A stretch of DNA of 64,000 nucleotides from Rubrivirga marina (GTDB taxonomy: Bacteria > Bacteroidota > Rhodothermia > Rhodothermales > Rubricoccaceae), in the NCBI RefSeq assembly GCF_002283365.1, contig NZ_MQWD01000010.1:1-64000 (forward strand), in the 5' to 3' direction. The position numbers and the translations under genes were made by a program. The notes under the pieces were generated by a model that did not search any database, was not told the origin of the DNA, and saw only the letters and a list, made by a program, of their open reading frames with translations. Shown here in pieces: positions 61,302 through 64,000 of the stretch. Each line of letters begins with the position of its first letter. The stretch's first letter is position 1.

Positions 61302-62185
61302 CAGGCGGACTCGTCCCCGACGACCGCGCGGAGGAACCGCGCGAGGAGCGGCGAGGCGTCGTCGCGGCGCCAGACGACGCCGGTCGCGATGGTCAGCTCG
61401 GGCTCGACGAGGCGGGCGTAGGCCACGCCCGGGTACCCCGGCTGGACGCGGGCCTGGTGGACCGTCCCGATGCCGACGCCGGCGGCCACGAGCCCGAGCA
61501 AGCTCTCGACGTGGCGGACCTCCTGGACGACGCGGGGCTCGACCCCGGCCGCCCGGCTCGCGCGGAGGTAGGCGTCGTAGACCTCGGGGGCCGGGTCCCG
61601 CGCCCACGCCACCTGCGGCTCGTCGGCCAGCTCGGCGAGCGCGACCGTCTCCCGTCCGGCCAGGCGGTGGTCCGCCGGGAGCACGACGACCGTCGGGGCC
61701 TCGCCCAGCCGGCGGACGGCGAGGTCCCGCTCGTCGACGGGGAGGAGGACGAGGCCGACGTCGGCCCGGCCCTCGCGGACGGCGTCGGCCTGCGCGCGGC
61801 TCCCGGTCTCCCAGAGGTCAAGCGTGGCGCCGGGGACCTCGCCGCGGAAGTCGCGGATGGCGCCGGCGAGCCCGTCGCGCATGACGGCCGCCTCGTAGCC
61901 GACGCGGAGCGTCCCGGCCCGGCCCTCGGCCGCGGCCCGGACGGCGGCCTCGGCGCGGGCGGCCTCGTCGAGCACGCGCCGCGCGTGGGGGAGGAGGACG
62001 GCGCCCACGTCCGTCAGCGCGACGCCGCGCCGCGAGCGGTCGAAGAGGCGGGCCCCGACCTCGTCCTCGAACGCCTGGATCTGCTGGCTCAGCGTCGGCT
62101 GCGCGACGAACGACCGCTCGGCGGCCCGGCCGAAGTGGAGCTCCTCGGCGACGGCGACGAAGTAGCGGAGGTGGCGGAGTTCCAT
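61301..62185 (-). CDS. LysR-family transcriptional regulator
   Basis: 294 residues from MELRHLRYFVAVAEELHFGR, a standard LysR start (a longer start at 62206 adds seven residues). The winged helix (AAERSFVAQPTLSQQIQAFE) is followed by a substrate-binding domain (TLRVGYEAAVMRDGLAGAIR, then VGIGTVHQARVQPGYPG). It lacks the OxyR GHCxRDQ loop. It is divergent from the META-MliC lipoprotein gene; a near-perfect ATAG-N7-CTAC site lies between them, so it probably regulates itself and the lipoprotein. Similar boxes elsewhere suggest a wider regulon. Confidence 0.85.
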   Translation of the reverse strand: MELRHLRYFVAVAEELHFGRAAERSFVAQPTLSQQIQAFEDEVGARLFDRSRRGVALTDVGAVLLPHARRVLDEAARAEAAVRAAAEGRAGTLRVGYEAAVMRDGLAGAIRDFRGEVPGATLDLWETGSRAQADAVREGRADVGLVLLPVDERDLAVRRLGEAPTVVVLPADHRLAGRETVALAELADEPQVAWARDPAPEVYDAYLRASRAAGVEPRVVQEVRHVESLLGLVAAGVGIGTVHQARVQPGYPGVAYARLVEPELTIATGVVWRRDDASPLLARFLRAVVGDESA

Positions 62186-62207
62186 CGGGGGGGGCGGACC
62201 GCCCATG

Positions 62208-62222
62208 ATAGGCGGTGGCTAC
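62208..62222. promoter_or_regulatory. Imperfect LysR-type box between LysR and lipoprotein genes
   Basis: ATAG-GCGGTGG-CTAC, one mismatch from ATAG-N7-CTAT, 23 bp before the LysR start. A further CTATCG half-site lies about 30 bp away on the lipoprotein side. The arrangement is typical of a divergent LysR control region. Confidence 0.45.
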
Positions 62223-62315
62223 CAGTCCGATCCAATCTTTCCATCCAACCTATCGCCCGCGGTTCCGTTCTCCCCTCCAGGCCAGGCCGGACCCCCGGCC
62301 GCATCCTGATCCGAC

Positions 62316-63038
62316 ATGAACGCCCCCCTCGTCCTCCCCGCCCTCGCGCTCGCCGTGACCGGTTGCGCCACGGCCCCGCTCGCCCCGCCCACGCCGGGCG
62401 CCCCGAACACGGGCACGCTCCCCGGTCCCGTGTGGCACCTCACCGAGATCCGCTCGGCCACGGGCGCCGCGACCGCCCCCGAGGGCGAGGGCCGGTTTAC
62501 GGTCTCGTTCCTGGGCGACGGTCGGTTCGTCGGCCGGGCCGACTGCAACCGGTATGGGGGCACCTTCGAGGCGACCTCGAACGGCGACCTCGTGCTCATG
62601 AACACGTCCACGACCGTCGCCGCCTGCGCGCCGCCCTCGTCCTCACACGCCTTCTTCGACGTCGTCAACCAGGTCGTCGGGTTCGGCGTCTCGGGCGGCC
62701 GCCTCACGCTCCGCGGCGCGGACGGGGGCGCGCTCGTGTTCGAGCGCGAGGCCGGGTGGATGGAGCCCCAGGAGACCGGCCGCGGCCTCGCCTTCACGTG
62801 CGACGGCCCCGGCGGCCGGTTCACGTTCCGCGCCCGCACGGGGCCGGGCGAGCTGGCCGTCTGGCTCCCCCGGCGGTTCGAGGGCCGCGAGGGCGGGACG
62901 TACCTCGTGCTCGGCCAGGTCGTCTCCGCCAGCGGCGCGAGGTACGAGGACGGCCCCGTGACGGTGTGGACGCGCGGGCGCGAGGCGCTCCTCGTCGTCG
63001 ACGGCGCCGAGTACCGCGGGTGCGCGGCCCGGCACTGA
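62316..63038 (+). CDS. META-MliC fusion lipoprotein
   Basis: 240 residues with a lipobox (ALAVTGC). The N-terminal META/HslJ domain ([12 protein letters not shown]...[15 protein letters not shown]...[14 protein letters not shown]) is followed by a domain matching MliC/PliC C-type lysozyme inhibitors: [17 protein letters not shown], then [20 protein letters not shown], then [15 protein letters not shown], with the conserved SASGARY motif and terminal Cys. It should protect peptidoglycan from lysozyme while the META domain serves envelope stress. Under probable LysR control. Confidence 0.85.
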   Translation: MNAPLVLPALALAVTGCATAPLAPPTPGAPNTGTLPGPVWHLTEIRSATGAATAPEGEGRFTVSFLGDGRFVGRADCNRYGGTFEATSNGDLVLMNTSTTVAACAPPSSSHAFFDVVNQVVGFGVSGGRLTLRGADGGALVFEREAGWMEPQETGRGLAFTCDGPGGRFTFRARTGPGELAVWLPRRFEGREGGTYLVLGQVVSASGARYEDGPVTVWTRGREALLVVDGAEYRGCAARH

Positions 63039-63057
63039 ACCGCCTCTCCCTTTGACC

Positions 63058-63399
63058 ATGACCCCCACCACCGCCTGGGCCGTCCTCGTCGTCGCCGGCC
63101 TGTTCGAGACCGGCTGGGCCGTCGGGCTGAAGTACACCGACGGGTTCACGCGGCTCTGGCCGAGCGTGTGGACGGCCGCCTCCATGATCGTGAGCGTGTA
63201 CCTCCTCGCCAGGGCGCTCCAGACTCTCCCCGTGGGCACCGGCTACGCCGTCTGGACCGGGATCGGGACGGTCGGGACGGCGCTCCTAGGGATGGCCCTG
63301 TTCGGGGAGCCCCGCGAGGCCCTCCGGCTCGCGTGCATCGGCCTCATCGTGGCCGGCATCGTCGGCCTCAAGCTCGTCACGCCCGCCCCGTCGCCATGA
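63058..63399 (+). CDS. SMR-family exporter, Gdx/SugE type
   Basis: 113 residues with four transmembrane helices. [20 protein letters not shown] with [11 protein letters not shown] and the active-site Glu in helix 1, plus [20 protein letters not shown] in helix 3, match the SugE/Gdx subgroup, known to export guanidinium ions and some quaternary ammonium compounds as antiparallel dimers. ATG at 63058; its stop overlaps the MarC start (ATGA). No guanidine riboswitch was seen in the 19 bp upstream. Confidence 0.88.
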   Translation: MTPTTAWAVLVVAGLFETGWAVGLKYTDGFTRLWPSVWTAASMIVSVYLLARALQTLPVGTGYAVWTGIGTVGTALLGMALFGEPREALRLACIGLIVAGIVGLKLVTPAPSP

Positions 63400-63992
63400 C
63401 GCTCCTCGCCGCGACCGTCCTCCTGTTCCTCGTGATGGACGCCTTCGGCAACGTGCCGGTGTTCCTCTCCGTCCTCGCGCCCGTCGCGCCGGAGCGGCGG
63501 CGGCGCGTGATCGCCCGCGAGCTCCTGTTCGCGCTCGCGTTCCTCGTCGGGTTCCTGTTCGCCGGGCGGTTCCTGCTCGACGCCATCGGGCTGACCGAGA
63601 GCGCGGTGACGGTCGCGGGCGGGATCATCCTGTTCCTCATCGCGCTCAAGATGGTGTTCCCGCCGCCCGGCGGGGCCTGGGCCGCCGACATCGAGGAGGG
63701 CGGGGACGAGCCGTTCCTCGTCCCGCTGGCGGTCCCGTTCATCGCCGGGCCGTCGGTGCTCGCGTCGGTCCTGTTCGTGATGAGCTCGGACCCCGGGCGG
63801 TGGCCCGAGTGGCTCGCGGCCGTGCTCCTGGCGTGGGCCGGGACCGGGGCCATCCTGCTACTGGCGCCCGACCTCGCCCGCGTGCTCAAGCGTCGCGGGC
63901 TCGTGGCCATCGAGCGGCTAATGGGGATGGTCCTCACGGCCATCGCGACCAAGATGGTGCTCGACGGCGTCGGCAGCTTTTTCGGCTTGTAG
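63396..63992 (+). CDS. MarC-family integral membrane protein
   Basis: 198 residues and six hydrophobic helices. The pattern [17 protein letters not shown] at the start, [15 protein letters not shown] in the middle and [20 protein letters not shown] matches MarC (UPF0056) proteins. Despite the name it is not an established antibiotic exporter; the function is unknown. Translationally coupled to the SMR exporter. The stop at 63992 lies just inside the window. Confidence 0.88.
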   Translation: MTLLAATVLLFLVMDAFGNVPVFLSVLAPVAPERRRRVIARELLFALAFLVGFLFAGRFLLDAIGLTESAVTVAGGIILFLIALKMVFPPPGGAWAADIEEGGDEPFLVPLAVPFIAGPSVLASVLFVMSSDPGRWPEWLAAVLLAWAGTGAILLLAPDLARVLKRRGLVAIERLMGMVLTAIATKMVLDGVGSFFGL

Positions 63993-64000
63993 ACCCATGC

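Noticed and set aside
1-64000. tRNA, rRNA, transposase or insertion sequence
   Set aside because: None was recognised by eye on either strand; small RNAs cannot be excluded without a computed search.

Overview
The window is a very GC-rich replicon segment from a bacterium of the Bacteroidota/Rhodothermota line, most plausibly a Rubricoccaceae-like marine member. The grounds are a secreted nuclease ending in a type IX secretion (T9SS) sorting domain, META-domain lipoproteins, few Shine-Dalgarno sequences, and -7-like T..(T)TTG elements a few bases before some start codons. The genus is an inference. An iteron origin, a Rep initiator and a ParA/ribbon-helix-helix partition pair show that this is a plasmid or chromid rather than a main chromosome.

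Layout. 0-4.3 kb: a membrane-anchored AAA ATPase, a tiny Cys-rich secreted peptide and a large T9SS endonuclease. 4.3-9.0 kb: PAPS-reductase-like gene, partition genes, candidate parS repeats, nine 19-bp iterons and the Rep gene. 9.1-15.2 kb: one 2,000-residue repeat protein of unknown role. 15.8-18.2 kb: small plasmid-type genes and a SprT-like metalloprotease. 18.3-33.8 kb: a defence locus built round a 2,001-residue DUF1998-type helicase (Druantia type II-like), with two large orphan proteins, a PD-(D/E)XK Fe-S nuclease, a Vsr nickase, an HNH nuclease and a cytosine-5 methyltransferase. 34.0-37.7 kb: an AbiE-like pair behind a palindromic operator, then a DUF4365-like nuclease.

37.7-51.0 kb is the most unusual part. 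A tyrosine recombinase gene (48.5-49.6 kb) is followed, in its own transcription direction, by putative defence genes separated by copies of exactly its last 102 bp: at 45975-46076, 43241-43342 and, degraded, 37727-37826. Two tails are followed by a short conserved reading frame and then a defence gene (a STAND NTPase with nuclease domain; a PD-(D/E)XK protein). The cassette next to the intact integrase carries a Lit-like metallopeptidase and a HEPN-like protein. This looks like a cassette array in which the recombinase's own 3' end is the attachment site, an integron-like arrangement with a different logic.

51.5-64 kb holds stress and housekeeping cargo: an HPP-family membrane protein, an OxyR-like regulator lacking the second redox cysteine, a Rnk-like RNA polymerase-binding factor behind a 25-bp perfect hairpin, glutamate dehydrogenase, a tandem universal stress protein, a fused deaminase, two META lipoproteins (one fused to a lysozyme-inhibitor domain), a second LysR regulator, a Gdx/SugE exporter and a MarC protein. 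CGATAG-N7-CTATCG-type boxes before the stress protein, before a META lipoprotein and (imperfect) before the second LysR gene suggest a small regulon. No tRNA, rRNA or CRISPR array was seen.
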